Of a stretch of 64,000 nucleotides of DNA, positions 23,659 to 35,504 are shown piece after piece; position 1 is the stretch's first letter, and each line of letters begins with the position of its first letter. The translations under genes were made by a program, and so were the position numbers. The notes under the pieces were generated by a model. That model saw only the letters and a list, made by a program, of their open reading frames with translations, was not told the origin of the DNA and made no database searches. The stretch covers positions 744,001-808,000 of the forward strand of contig JAOTON010002073.1 of assembly GCA_034440635.1 (NCBI GenBank). The letters run 5' to 3'. The DNA is from Lepas anatifera. Taxonomy: Eukaryota; Arthropoda; Thecostraca; Lepadidae.

Positions 23659-26600
23659 TTAAGTTTTTTTCGAGAATAAAATCTCCAGGGCGAGTTAATT
23701 TTTCGAGCTCTATTTCAGCGCACCGTGATTCCTACGTTGACCGCGTGGTTCTAAAACCAATTTTGCACTTACCGTCATGTTCCAGACGCCACCTCTTCCA
23801 CCACTCCGATGTATTCGATCCAGGCTCGATCTGTCGAGGAAGATAACGTTAGAAAAACACCACACGACCATCTGTGCTTCCATAGCATTCGTGTGTCTCT
23901 GCGACAGTACGTCAATCCATAAGTGTTGCCACTGGGAAAATAGTGAGAGGCCAGGCAATCCTCAACCTGCTTCTGACAAGAAAATTTCCCCTTAGAACCA
24001 AAAACTTGGGCGCACTGTTGGCCTTCCGCACTGGCTGGTTATATACTTTTCTGAATTAATCCCAATTAGGCTGACACGGGGAAATTTTCGGACGAAGAGT
24101 GGGGGCGGGGAAAGAACCCAGGCCCGCCTGTTCTGACGCGTGTGCGTCAGTATAACATTGCTGAGGGAGACGGTTCGAACCCCACTGGTTCCCATCGCAG
24201 TTACTCCGCGCCCAATGGCGTGGGGACGGACGGCGACGTATCTTCGACGTCTTAAGTGGGAGGGGGATATTGCCATAACGTTAACGTGTCGTAAACTCTG
24301 CCTAATATAACTTCTTGGCAAGGATTCTCAAATTGATTGTATTTTCCTGCAGTTTTACAACGTTGTTATCAGTACGCCATGAAGGAGAAAGTAAGAATAG
24401 TCTCGTTTACATAATTATATTTTCAATAAATCAACGGATGCAGTTTCTACCCATTCTTGGTAGGGTAAATATAACCTGTTTTTTTTTTTTAACCCTCGGG
24501 CTACACAAAACCCAATGTTTCATATTTTATTTGTTGTTCCAGAATTTACCACACAAACCAGAAAAAACGAACCTGCCAACTCAAGGGCGGATAATTTTCA
24601 TGAAAGGAAATATTGTTTTTTTACGGATGGTGCTGAGCCCATTTAAGTATAAATAATTACTTCAAAGTGGCAAGGCATGACAATCTGGTGCCTTGCCTTC
24701 TCATTCTGTGCGTTGGTGATAATCATTTTCTTGCCTGTGCGACTCCAAAAAGCCCTATTTTTTTAGAATTATCTTATGTTGTGGTAAAAACCGGCGGCCG
24801 TTGGGAAAATAGATAATTGTATGTAATCGCTGACTCACAAGTATCTATACACAAGTGAGGATCACAAGTAAGGATATCGTAGGGGAACAGTGGGCGAGAC
24901 AAGTGCAAAAATTATAGTTGATAATGAAAAATGATGCAAACTGACAGAAATATAATGTCTGCTTCGACTACGTTAGATAATTTCGCAGCGTGATATGAAG
25001 TTGACACCCGTCAATGCCTGCTTTCGAGCAGGTTTTTCTCGAATCCCACTTTAGTCTCCCGTAATTACTATTCCTCCCCCTCCCAAGTATCGATCTGTGC
25101 AGACGTATTTTGTAAACATTTTCATTTCTCGAGGGTGGGAGAGGGGCGTGGTTCCAGGAGGTTGGGGGGGGTTAACGGAGATTTTCGAGGGGGAAGGGTG
25201 TTACGGGGGGTCAGGGCTTGGAGCCTCCCCGTCATTGCAGCTAACGTACCCCGAGTATGTAGCTGCTAAATATATTTTTGTATTTCGGAGTGGGGGGGAT
25301 TGGGCCCTCTTACTTAACCCCCTTCTCCTTGCATTCACTGATGTCCCCTCCTCTAAAAAAATGTCCATCTCAACATTACTATGAATAATAATTTTCCATA
25401 ATCAGCCCGAAAAACCAAGCACCATGCCTAAGAAACCACCGCGGTAAAACGGTGGGCTATGGCTTACATAGGGCTGAATGGAAGGAAAAAACGTCCCAAC
25501 TTCAAGCTGTTTGCTAAACCCCTAGTCCACCCCAAATTTTGATAAAAATTGTACCATTTAACTCGCAATATTTTGGATAACCATATTAGCCCTGAGTCCG
25601 TATACTTTTCAACAAAAGTTACAATCTGAGCAACTCTAACGCTCACGAACTGGATTCTGGGACATATGCTGAGGCAGGGTTTCCCACGATGATCAGCTAG
25701 TCCGGCTTCTGCCTCTCCGACTACCCTCGGGCTGGACTCCAGCCCCTCCCCCGTAAAAATCAGTAACGCCGCCATTTTGGATATGCACCCCAAGCATTGT
25801 ATACGATAGCAATCGTTTGCCAATAATGAGAGTGTCAACATAAAAATGCAATTTATCATGGCTTATCAGCTCAAGCTTATCACCAATAAAAACACGAGTG
25901 ACCACATGCGTGTCGCGACACATAACGAGTCACATTGAGACATATCAGTCACGCGCACTAATTAGTTGGCGGCATCCAATGCAGGCCCGAGACCGTTGCG
26001 TCACCGCCGACTTTGAAGTGGACTTGTATCGGCCTGTCTGTCACGGCTGATGTCATCGCCTGTTCTGGCACCAGCTGATCTCTCCTGCGTCATTTTCCCA
26101 GAAGCTCCGAGCGGGGACTGGCGACACTGGAGCGGCCGCCGACCCATCCAGACATGGGCGCCTCGGGAACACCATAGCAAACTGGTTTTCAGAGCGAGAA
26201 GCTCCGACGTCTGGTCATGAGCAGATGGAAACGGGCGCTAACAAGGTCTCTGGAACTACATATCATGATTCTATCGTCCCATTTCTCATAGCAATTGTAC
26301 TTGGAATCTGCGGTCATCGTTGGAACCATTAATACAAAGGATGATACAGGGTGTCGTTCACTTTGAATTGGTGAGGGCAAGATCAGCTGGAATGACAGGG
26401 TGTGTCCAGTACTGGGCAGCCTCATGATTCCCCGGGCTTGGCCAAATTGGACTGTATTTGCTATAAATTCGAATAGTTTTGGATATTGATAGCGATTTGA
26501 GTTTTCACTGTTGTAGGGAATCTCCAGATAGGGATCGGATTTGAGTTGATGGCAATAGATTATAGAGAAACTAATCTTGATTTACCGGGGAGGCTTCGTT

Positions 26601-27189
26601 TATGGACCTAGTTGGATATTACTTTTCTTGACCATGACTCGCTCTAAATTAGGACACATTGCTTTACCTTCTCATTTGTGACAGAATGAAACCTCTCTTT
26701 TGACAGAATGTCCTGTTTAAAATATCACGAAAGGTCTGCAGACACGTCTGCTTGCCGCAGCCGTGTTTATATGAACCATACGACATCTCAAACGACGTAA
26801 TCGTTCCCAGAACTCACTTTCAGTTCCCCTGAGCCCTGTAGTGCTGAGAGCATTACTAAGTTTACTGGAAGCATTCCGGAGATAGGACGATATGAGAGCA
26901 AGTGAGAAATATTAGGAAGTCATCCTTGAATCATCCGAAGCAATGCCGCTTTGCTGCCGAGTAAGCTCGGCAATCGTACTGAATTGCATGATGCGGGTTT
27001 TGTAGATGAGCAAATGTAATATTTAGCGGCGCAAAAGGAACCTCAGAACGCACTAGACTCCGTGATGAAATATGAGAAACCTGAATCTCAAAAGATTCAA
27101 CAGCAGTAATTCACCTATAACACGCAAAGAGTTACATCGAGGGATAAACAAGTTTCTAGGCCACTTGAGATGCAGATGAGCGCATTTCC
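23659..27189. other. anonymous DNA with a possible tRNA-like B box and G-rich patches
   Basis: Near 24171-24190 GGTTCGAACCCCACTGGTTC resembles a SINE B box, but the surrounding sequence lacks the shared SINE tail. A T-run lies at about 24479-24490. Around 25125-25230 and 25690-25750 are G/C-tract sequences with GGCTTGGAGCCTCCCCGTCA or similar words that recall the hAT MITE interiors, without recognisable ends. No gene is supported, including the 131-codon minus frame at 25464-25859. Confidence 0.45.
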
Positions 27190-27860
27190 ATCAGGAGCGT
27201 GTCACCGTGCGCCCGCGCCGGTCGGACCCTACCTGCGCACCGGTTCTGCGTATACCGACCCTGGTCTGAAAGCAGCGCGGCTCGAGGAATCCTGCGACTC
27301 TCACTGCGGAATACTCGAATCCCATCTATAATTTAACCCACATGATGGCTCACCATATATGATCGACATTTATGGCCAGCAGCCGCTCGACTGTCAAAAC
27401 CTTCCTTACCCTTTCAGCCCCTCCCGCACCTTGCACGACGTGGCACATAATGCACCCGCGTGCACCTTTCCACCGTAGCTCTGGGGCAGTAATTTACAAT
27501 GTCCGACCCACCGTTGACCGTTATTCTCTTGTCGTCGCTGCCGCTGTTTAATGGCCCGCTGGGACGGGCGGCGTCGGTGCGAGACGTGAGGAGTATGGCC
27601 CAGGTCGAGACGTGAGGAGTACGGCTCGGGTCGGGACGTGGACTGGGCCGAGGCAGGTCCTGCCGCCTCTCGCTGCGCCGCTGCCGTCACCGCCCTTATG
27701 GGAGCGGCGAATGGACAGTAATGATAGCCGCAGCCGCGCCGGGAACGCCGCGCTGCGGCAGAAGCGGCGCTGATTTACGGGCGCGCCGGCGGACACGACG
27801 TGCGCCGGTAGTACCGCCACTGCGCCAGTCATCGCCGCCGCGGCTGGTCACCGCCAGCTG
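27190..27860. other. CpG-rich islet (largest in the window)
   Basis: High CpG from 27190-27260 and especially 27540-27860 (for example GCGCCGCTGCCG, GGGCGCGCCGGCGG). Three overlapping minus frames of 62-94 codons are Arg/Pro/Ala rich with no recognised domain. It could be a promoter-associated island of an unseen gene, or a GC-rich repeat. Confidence 0.45.
27580..27649. repeat. 26 bp tandem repeat, 2.7 units
   Basis: Units at 27580-27605 and 27606-27631 share CGAGACGTGAGGAGTA and differ near the end. A partial third unit starts CGGGACGTGGA at 27632. It lies within the CpG-rich islet. Confidence 0.8.
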
Positions 27861-28587
27861 GCCGCTTAGCGCGCACAATAGCATTCCGATACGGCTTTAG
27901 CATTTGTAAGCTATGCCTTTGCGAGCAGAGCAAGGTAGCAAATGCTTTTATGAGCAAGCAGGAATAGTCAAACACCAATGTAGAATGATATTCCAAAAGA
28001 TGGCGTCAGAATATTGCCGATGCTGCCTGTAAGATATGCACGTTTTTACACATTGCTTTGTTTTTGCTAGGTTCTTTTGTTTTTGTTTATTCTTGGGCTC
28101 AGCTACTTCCATACATTACATCTGTTGACTCCAATTGTCTTCTTAATTTTCGACAATGTTCAGTTATTTTTAGACACGGGCATCACGGGACAAAAACGGG
28201 GTAGTAAGCGTGAGTAAAGTTAGCGAGACACCAAACACATAAAGAACGAAACGCAAACAGAAAAGGGCAAAAACAAAACGACGTCATAAAAAGAGCAACG
28301 GAAATCAAACAAGGGCTGGAAACGAACAGAGCGGGGGAAAATACAGCATGGTTCACAAATAAACATGGATAGAAGCAGTAGGTAAGAAGTGAAAGAAACA
28401 CCGTGCGAACATTTAGTTACTTAAGGCCCATACGCAGGCCGTGCTGAAAACATCGGTTTGCTCATTACAGGATTCCACTGTGAGGCATGGCAGGCTAATG
28501 GTTGAACAGGTGAAAAAGAGTCATGAGAAGACACCGACACTTAAGTCAATTAAAATTTGCTATGATGCTCCCACTCACTCACCCCCC
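27861..28587. other. anonymous DNA with a purine-rich tract
   Basis: 28180-28400 is A/G-rich on the plus strand, with repeated ACGAAACG/AACAGA-like words, giving a Phe/Leu/Cys-rich minus frame. I see no gene. Confidence 0.5.
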
Positions 28588-28668
28588 CTAACCGGCGTTT
28601 TTCTAAGCCTCTTAGTTTCCAAGACCTCAGGGAGCCACCCTCCCCTATGCACGTTAGTACCGGACCTC
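28588..28668 (+). repeat. dispersed repeat fragment (partner at 50008-50109)
   Basis: Shares CTAACCGGCGTTTTTCTAAG (here) with CTAACCAGCGTTTTTCGAAG (near 50009), and later TGCACGTTAGTACCGG with TGCACGTTAGTTCGG. Same strand in both places. Family not recognised. Confidence 0.55.
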
Positions 28669-29059
28669 TCTCCAGAGCGGTTGCTAGGGGTATTATTTGC
28701 ACCTCGGTGGATACCAGTCTCATATTTTGAAAATATCAATTTTCCTGGTTCCCCGAGATTCTGCCCAACCATGTTAGCAGCACCGAGTTGTTTTGGCCTC
28801 TGCAAACGCATATACATATGTATGCACATGACCGGTCCAGACAGTACCAGCACAGTATGATACACCCGACAATGACGGCCAGCTAACAAGGAAACTGATG
28901 TCTGCACCTGGTGACCGCGATGGGTTATTGGGTACAACCGGCATGAGGTGCCGTCCTTTACAGGACAGCACCTCATCGGATTGCAGAAACCAAAGAGTGG
29001 GTTATCATCTGTATAAGCCTGAGGAAGAAACGTCTGCATCTCCGGATCTTTACGACGAA

Positions 29060-29292
29060 CCGTCTGCCGAGGTCATATGGTGTCACCAACTCTCACCCTG
29101 CTGGAAGGATATTATAAATAATTTTGGGGCAGTACGACACACCGACTGCTGAGGTCATATGGTACTATCTCTCACCCTGTTGGGAGGGCATTACGGGGTT
29201 CGGAAAAACTCACGCAGAATTCCCGGCGGGGATTTGAACCCGGGTCAGCGGCGTAGAAGCCGAATTCTCTTCCCCTACGATACCGCATCCCC
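29060..29292 (-). mobile_element. SINE (minus) with a duplicated 3' part
   Basis: On the minus strand from about 29292: a tRNA-like head with A-box-like TATCGTAGGGGAAGAG and B box GGGTTCAAATCCCC (about 29229-29242), then CCCTCCCAACAGGGTGAGAG ending at about 29160. A second, diverged copy of the 3' part (CCTTCCAGCAGGGTGAGAGT with GACCATATGACC-like flank) follows at 29060-29105. The CTTCCAACAGGGTGTGAG motif links it to the shared-tail SINEs. Confidence 0.7.
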
Positions 29293-29574
29293 AAGGGAGA
29301 AACATCATACCAATAAATACAACGAGCCTTTGTTATTCACTTCACATCCTACCCCACTAAAGCATGGTGTGAACAGATGGTATCTCCTCAGAACATTGTC
29401 CAGGTTTTGCACCCAGGCTATACAAATGTTTGTCGACGTGAAAGTGTGCATATTCACAATTGTCAACCCTTCAGCCAGAGAGGAATTATTTACGAGTGAA
29501 ATTCAATAAATACTTACGCATTAGTGTATGTTATTTCGTTAAATAAGCAGCGAAGGCTACCACAAATATGGGGG

Positions 29575-29820
29575 GGATGTGTGGCTTAGTGGGTAATGCA
29601 CTCGTATACTAGGCCATCGATCCCGGGTTCAAGTCCCGGCGGAGCCTCTGAATAAGTCGATCTGATCCCCCAAATACCTTCCAACAGGGTGTGAGTTGGC
29701 GACGCCGTATAACCTAGCAGTTGGTGCGTCGTTAAACCCTAACAACTATTATTACCACGAGTTGGCTACACCCTATAACCTTGGCAGTTGGTGCGTCGTT
29801 AAACCCCATCAATTATTGTT
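29575..29820 (+). mobile_element. SINE with shared tail, tail duplicated
   Basis: Head with A box TGGCTTAGTGGGTAATGC and B box GGGTTCAAGTCCC (about 29623-29635). Body CCTTCCAACAGGGTGTGAGT. Tail GCAGTTGGTGCGTCGTTAAA followed by CCCTAACAACTATTATTA. A second tail copy (GTTGGCTACACCCTATAACC and onward, 29760-29820) follows directly, so the 3' end is tandemly duplicated. The 139-codon frame starting inside is not a gene. Confidence 0.85.
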
Positions 29821-30353
29821 TCCACAAATATTGCCGCTATGGCTGGGGAGAGGGGGAGGGGTAGGTGGGCTAGAACCCTCCTTGGATCGAGAAGAGATCT
29901 CCAGCATCCAGAGCCAGACCTGCCTCCAGCAGATTAAGATGACAACGGCGCTCTTCACCCGCTCAAACCACAGAAGGAATATACTCGAGCTTCTCTTTCA
30001 ACCACTAAAAAACAGCCAAAAATCACTATCTTGTGTTAACACTTGGTACGAGTGGGGAAGGTGTTCAGTAACTTCTCCGTATCGTACCGTGAACTGTGCC
30101 TTGACCCAGATGTGACCAACAAGCTTTCGAACAGCTTGAACTCACTCAGGGCTTTGCAACGCACCATGACTGCTGCGATCGTATGGCGCCGCCAAATGTA
30201 TCGCCCTATTCAGACAGTACTATGGGTATTGGAAATAAATATGCAGCATACCCGTCCAGGATTTGAGCCCAGGTCAGTGGTGTGAAAATGTCGATTTCGC
30301 TTGATTTAGAGGCACTTTCCGATACGCGTGTTCTTCTTCCGGGCGTGTTTTTC

Positions 30354-30545
30354 TTTGGGGAGAGGCGAAGGTGTAGGGGTTAGCAGGCTAGCTTTCCACG
30401 AGTCCGACACAGGTTCAAGGCCCGGCGGCTTCCCTGAACAAGGAGCAATCTGGCTCCCGAGAAGCCCTTCCAACAGGGAGAGACTTGGCGACGCCATATA
30501 ACCCTGGCCGTTAGCGCGTTGATAAGCCCCAATAATTATTATTGA
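30354..30545 (+). mobile_element. SINE with shared tail
   Basis: Head with A-box-like GGTGTAGGGGTTAGCAGGC and a degenerate B box GGTTCAAGGCCC (about 30413-30424). Body CTGGCTCCCGAGAAGCCCTT then CCAACAGGGAGAGACTTGGC. Tail GACGCCATATAACCCTGGCC ending in CCCCAATAATTATTATTG. Its middle part matches the fragment at 35505-35575. Confidence 0.85.
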
Positions 30546-33249
30546 GAAGGGGGTTTGGAGCTTCCCCAAAAAACACACTACATTCTACATGCCTGTTTCG
30601 GCGTGCTGTGTGGTGTTCTGCCAGCTGCTTTCCTGTCTCGTACTTTTATCAGGCGGATAAAGTTTACTGGACTTGATATCTTAATTTGGATGAACACATT
30701 AACTGATGCTCGAATCTAATCACCGGATTAATGCTCTCGCTTGAATAAAATATACAGTCATCCGCATCAAGAAAGGCACTTAATTTACTACAGCAATAAG
30801 GTAATTTAACAGGTCCAAAGCGGGATGTGTAGGGATCCAGCCTAACCAATAAGTCGATAAACGATGGGACGGGTTGCTTGCTCGGTTGCATAATCAACCG
30901 CAAGCTTGCAGTGCACATCCAGTCGTCCTGAGTGTCAGTAACTGCGTCCCAGTGCCTTACCTGAACCAGGAGTCTGATCCTAGTAATCCCTGCTTACTGA
31001 GGAGGTTAGCAAAACACCCATCACATGTTGGAGTGGCGCTTAACCGCCACAACAGCTGACTTAATTCAGCCGACGCATGTTATGATAGGGTTGCTGTGGA
31101 TTAGGCTCACATTGAGCCCGGATAGAATAATACTTTCCCCGAGCTCAAAAAGGCATAAATCCAAGCGAAGAAGACTTGACAAGAATGCTTAACTCAGTTT
31201 GTACCTCATACACCCTGTAGTTCCTAGATAGATAAGAAATAAAATACTTTTTTTCAATTATGAGCCTACTCTTGAGACAAAAAAATTGACATCATGCTCC
31301 ATATGCTTCATGAATACTGCATATCATCATGGTGACCTTCGAGTTTTCACATCAAGCTAAAGATGACGTTGTGGCAGGAATGCGCCACAACCAGTTAGTC
31401 CAGTGATACCACTGGCAGATCCAGGTCCAACGAGAAGGGTTTCATAAAAAGGTTTTCCAAACCCTTCGTTTTTTGCTGGTTCCCTTAAAACCCCCACACA
31501 CACCGAATTCTGGATGTTTGGCCATTCTCTCCCCAAATCACCGCTCTAGATACGCTTCTGATTAGCCCATCTACCAAATCGAATTATATAATTGCGTTGG
31601 TCTCAAAAGTATAAATCCAACTGGATGACACACACCAATGCGGTTATAAAAGTATTGTAAAAAGCCACGATGGGAATGCACCTCGCACTGCTGGCTGCCT
31701 GTCACAAGTCATGTATGCACGCTGAGACCATTAGACACGGCCGGAGTTGGGTTTTTTGTTTAAAGTGTAACTGTATTGGTTTGTTTACTACTTACAAGCA
31801 TTTGTAGGATTTGATAGCATGGCTATTAAAACCCTGTCATGAGAAATATCATAAAATGACTCAAACCGAACGGAATAAAACAGTGAGGAAACAGAATATG
31901 TCGTACAGAATTCTGTAAATATGTTTAATCAAATTTGTGTCAGTTAATCAGGGTAATTGCCCTATAGTGTTACAATATGATATATTACCTTCAGTGCATG
32001 TCGACACATTATAAATAGCGCTATAGCAACCATTGAGCGGGAAATGAAGATTTGAGCTTGACCCACGACGTCAACTTGCGACCTTGAACTGAACGATGCT
32101 TTCATAAAATAATATGCTCACATATGTGACATTATCTGACCAGAAGCACTGCGTCAATGACCTTGAAAATGCTGGTAAAACCTTGAAATGTGACCTTGTC
32201 CTTTATGTGAGATGGCATAGACATATAAGCCCAATACCTTATAAGACTCACAATCTTACGTCTTTCTTCGATGATATGACTTCACCAGCCGGTCTGCAAT
32301 GCAACGAGTGCAACCGCGCCATTGTGGCGATTTCAAAATAAAATTACGACTTTGAAAGCCTATAAGAATAAACATTGTGGATCCATTTTAAAAATAACTC
32401 AAAACTCGACTCAAAATAATTTTCTGAAAGGTTTTGAAATGCCATTTCTCGCTTCAAACGTTTCTCCAGCTACCTCAGAAAAGTAGGTGGGGAGGCACTT
32501 CAGGAGTCCTCCATTGCACATGTTAAAAAAAACAGTTTGCACGAGTGCTTTGACCAGTGTGTGGTCCCAAAAATGCAACGCAACCAAGAAAAACGAGGTG
32601 AAACCCAGGCCGTCCCCAAATCCCTCCCCACAATCAGGGATGGCTCGTTTAAAACCAGAACTTAAATGGCGTCAGGACACGATATCCAAACTCTAACTCC
32701 CTAGCTGGGTTTATAACCAACCGAGATTGGAATCTGGATCGGGTTTGGGTAAGGACATAAACACATTTGCCCACATCGGTTACGGGAATTTGGGGGCGGT
32801 CTGGATTGCATCTCTTTTTTCCAGGCCGTGTGGTACTCTAACAATCAGACGCCGGCCCGGCCCTGAGGCCGGTGCTACACAGTTGAGAAACCCTTGTAAC
32901 CTGGATTATAGCTGGCAGCAAAGTTAAAAAAGAGCAAACATACATTGTGGAAACAAAGTTGTGATGCTTTGGACTGAGCTGGTCTCGTTTGGTTTTGAAT
33001 TGTTAAATCCGTTGTATTTTAATTGATTGATCCAGTCACATATGAAGATGATCTATGCTATTGGAGTACCACGCTGTGACATCTCAGAGTTCATCCCGAT
33101 GTTTCCAGAAGTCTTCAATACATTAGCAGCACACATGATCCCTTGGTGGAAAAAACAAAGAAATCACCGTCCTCACCAGCGAGTCCAATCACCCTGGCAA
33201 CAGCAGGTGCCGGATAAGATCACGGACGATTCTGTTCCCTGGCTGTGCC
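30546..33249. other. anonymous DNA
   Basis: At 31408-31424 CACTGGCAGATCCAGG resembles a hAT MITE terminus without a matching partner. At 32050-32340 several GACCTTG/TGACCTT words recall the AGGTCA-rich elements, but termini are absent. A frame at 33027-33260 runs into the hAT MITE and is not supported as coding. Confidence 0.45.
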
Positions 33250-33514
33250 CAGGGGCGTAGCCAGGGGGCGGCAGGGACAGCCGCCCCCCTCCCTGAGGGC
33301 CCGAAGGACCCCCTGAGGACGCGAGCCGCGCGAAGCGCGGCTCGCCCGCATTATGCTCTGCGGCCAAATTTGGCATTCTCTTAAGCCCTCTTCAGCACTC
33401 TATTATGTAACAAGCAGGGCCCTTTTTACCCATCAGAGCCCTTTTGTCGCCGTCGCACGGGCCCTTTTCGGGGCGCCACTCGCCCCCCTGAGCGAGATCC
33501 TGGCTACGCCCCTG
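33250..33514 (+). mobile_element. hAT-type MITE, CAGGGGCGTAGCC family (265 bp)
   Basis: Termini CAGGGGCGTAGCCAGG and CCTGGCTACGCCCCTG are perfect inverted repeats. Flanking 8-mers GCTGTGCC (33242-33249) and GCTGTGTC (33515-33522) form a one-mismatch hAT target duplication. A perfect hairpin, CGAGCCGCGC-GAA-GCGCGGCTCG, lies at 33322-33344. Homologous to the inverted copy at 46987-47240. Confidence 0.92.
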
Positions 33515-34156
33515 GCTGTGTCCAACTCTGAAACACTGAAATGTACCGCGAATCTCACATATAGCTGCGTTACGGTCATACAGTTAAGAACACCCACCCG
33601 CCAGCTGAGGCGTCCGCGTGGCTGACCGAGCCAGGGCCGGGCCCTTTGATACCGGATACCTGGCCCGATTTGGGACTCCCCGCGGCCGGGACCTCCGTCC
33701 ACACTGGCCGTGTTTACACTTCAGAGGTAAACCACAAAGTCCCGAGAGCAGAACCCCGCCGAGAGTCTCCGCCCTCGCCTTTGTTGCCCTGCACGTGACG
33801 GCTGGTTTGTAGACGCTGGTTAGTGTTACACCAGTTTGGCACGAGCGGGCGGCTTCCTTTGGCCCTTTCATAGGCGCCTGCGTGTAGCTTGCACGGAGGT
33901 GGTCTTATATTACCAGCACACTCCAAAGTCATCAGTGGAAATGTCAATACTGGCCAGGAGACTGTCGCCGAAATAGCTCGTCGGCGTGCGACAAAAATAT
34001 AATATCGTGACGCCGTGAGGCCATTGGCCGGATTTGCACCCGTGTGAACAGCCTCTGCTAGTGTTGCATTCATCAGGACGTAAGAAATTCCATTTTTTCT
34101 CGGACCTTCAGGTTTACGGCCACTGGGGACCAGAGCCCTCATGTGAAGGCGCACAC
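33515..34156. other. anonymous, partly GC-rich DNA
   Basis: A 211-codon minus frame spans 33714-34349, the longest in the window, but about a quarter of it is the hAT MITE at 34157-34312. Near 34020-34050 a minus-strand GGGTGCAAATCCGGCC resembles a SINE B box. No supported gene. Confidence 0.5.
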
Positions 34157-34312
34157 CAGTGGAGGATCCAGGACTGCATTTCGGGGATGGGGGGTGGGGC
34201 TCGAGCCTCCCCCACCACTTCCTCGGACAGTCCCCAGCTATGCATTTACTATAGGCACTGGGACATTTCGGCTGGGGGGCTTGAGCCTCCTCCCCCTTTA
34301 GATCCGCCACAA
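34157..34312. mobile_element. hAT-type MITE, CAGTGGAGGATCC family (156 bp)
   Basis: Left terminus CAGTGGAGGATCCAGGAC and right terminus TAGATCCGCCACAA. Flanking 8-mers GCGCACAC (34149-34156) and ATGCACAC (34313-34320) share six of eight bases. Interior has CTCGAGCCTCCCCC and ACTATAGGCACTGGGACAT, also seen at 35618-35756 and 62880-62985. Confidence 0.78.
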
Positions 34313-34828
34313 ATGCACACTTCTTCGTCGAAACATTATTGTCTGTCAATTGCTAAATACTTCATACTCCTTCCCATCACCTCCACCCTCCCTCCCGGCT
34401 GTTTATCGTGAACAACAGGACATAACTGAGTTTGACAATGAAAACAAGATTGCCGTTTTGAAAATAGTCGAAAAAACGAAACAGCCTCTTGCGGTACGTC
34501 TTTATGTTGGGAACATGGTGAAAACAGCATTACAATGCAAACATAATCATCATTGAAATACATCCTTCCTATGACTGGCTCTGAATGGTTTTCAACCACA
34601 AACAAGCCCATGTCACGTTCAATAATATTCTTGCGATGAGTTCACACTTGATGGAAAGCCTCCAAATACCAACAGTGACGGCTTAAACGATATCCGACCA
34701 CCAAGGCGGTATCTGCGCTTCCCTTTTAAGCATAACGTAAACGTGATATCCTCCCACACGCTGAGCCTGACAGCTTGTAAGTGCATCCAGGGTGCTCCCT
34801 CCCACACCTGCTCCGATACTCATCATAG

Positions 34829-34848
34829 TGACGTCACTTGTGACGTCA
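34829..34848. promoter_or_regulatory. paired perfect CRE/ATF sites
   Basis: Two perfect TGACGTCA palindromes at 34829-34836 and 34841-34848, start-to-start spacing 12 bp, each embedded in GTGACGTCACT. TGACGTCA is the established CREB/ATF consensus. Its position about 110 bp before a CpG-rich islet is compatible with a promoter. Function is inferred. Confidence 0.5.
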
Positions 34849-34959
34849 CTGGTATGCCGATCCGACGAGCGAGGACGTACTGGACTGCGTCCGCGCCTAT
34901 TAACCATAGTCGACAACAAAGCACGTCTGTTTGTATTAGCTCGCTGAATAGCGTCGGCT

Positions 34960-35360
34960 ATGGTCCCGCCCTGTGCGCCCGGGCGGCGGGGGCACGTCAC
35001 CGAACAAGGTCTGTCACCGGCCGACACAAAGCGACCCGTGGGAGCTGTCCCGGGTCAGGCGACGACCGACGACGCTGGCGACGGCATTCCACCGGAGCCC
35101 GAACGGCGGCGTCTCTCCCACGCCGCCCTCCGTCTCTGTCCCCTCTCTCTCCGGCGCCTCAGCACGCCGGCTGACCGGCCTCTGAGGCCCAGGGCGGGGC
35201 AGGTGGGAGGGGCCGGGGGGAGACGGCCGCGATGTCACCTGTCGCGCGCATTCCGCGCGCGCGTCCTGTTGGCGCGCCGGCGTTTGGCGGGAAATGCGCC
35301 GGAACTATGCGGAAGATACAGTTGCGTAGTGGAAGCGAACGCCGCCGCCTTTGTAGCCAG
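34960..35360. other. CpG-rich islet, promoter or first-exon candidate
   Basis: Dense CpG (GCCCGGGCGGCGGGGGC, CGCGCGCATTCCGCGCGCGC) with overlapping open frames of up to 145 codons in several frames, as GC-rich DNA produces. No TATA box or recognised protein. With the CRE pair upstream, this is the best promoter-like site in the window, but no downstream exon is identifiable. Confidence 0.4.
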
Positions 35361-35504
35361 CTCGTTCAGATCGAACAGACCGACTCCCAGCCGCTAACAT
35401 TGCTTATTACCGGGGTGACGCCACTGCAAGCTACAAACCGAAATATCGCCACTCTACACTGAAAGTCACTCTCTCTTATTTTGATTCCTACGCTCATATG
35501 ACGC

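Noticed and set aside
28575..29039. 154-codon minus-strand frame
   Set aside because: Overlaps a 139-codon plus frame and a dispersed repeat fragment. No family similarity.
29583..29650. tRNA gene
   Set aside because: Same reason. It is a SINE head with a shared SINE tail downstream.
33714..34349. 211-codon minus-strand open frame, the longest in the window
   Set aside because: About a quarter lies in the hAT MITE at 34157-34312. The rest overlaps GC-rich and B-box-like sequence with no recognised domain.
34960..35397. 145-codon plus frame in a CpG-rich islet
   Set aside because: Three or more frames are open at once because of GC composition. The Arg/Pro/Ala-rich peptide is not a recognised protein.
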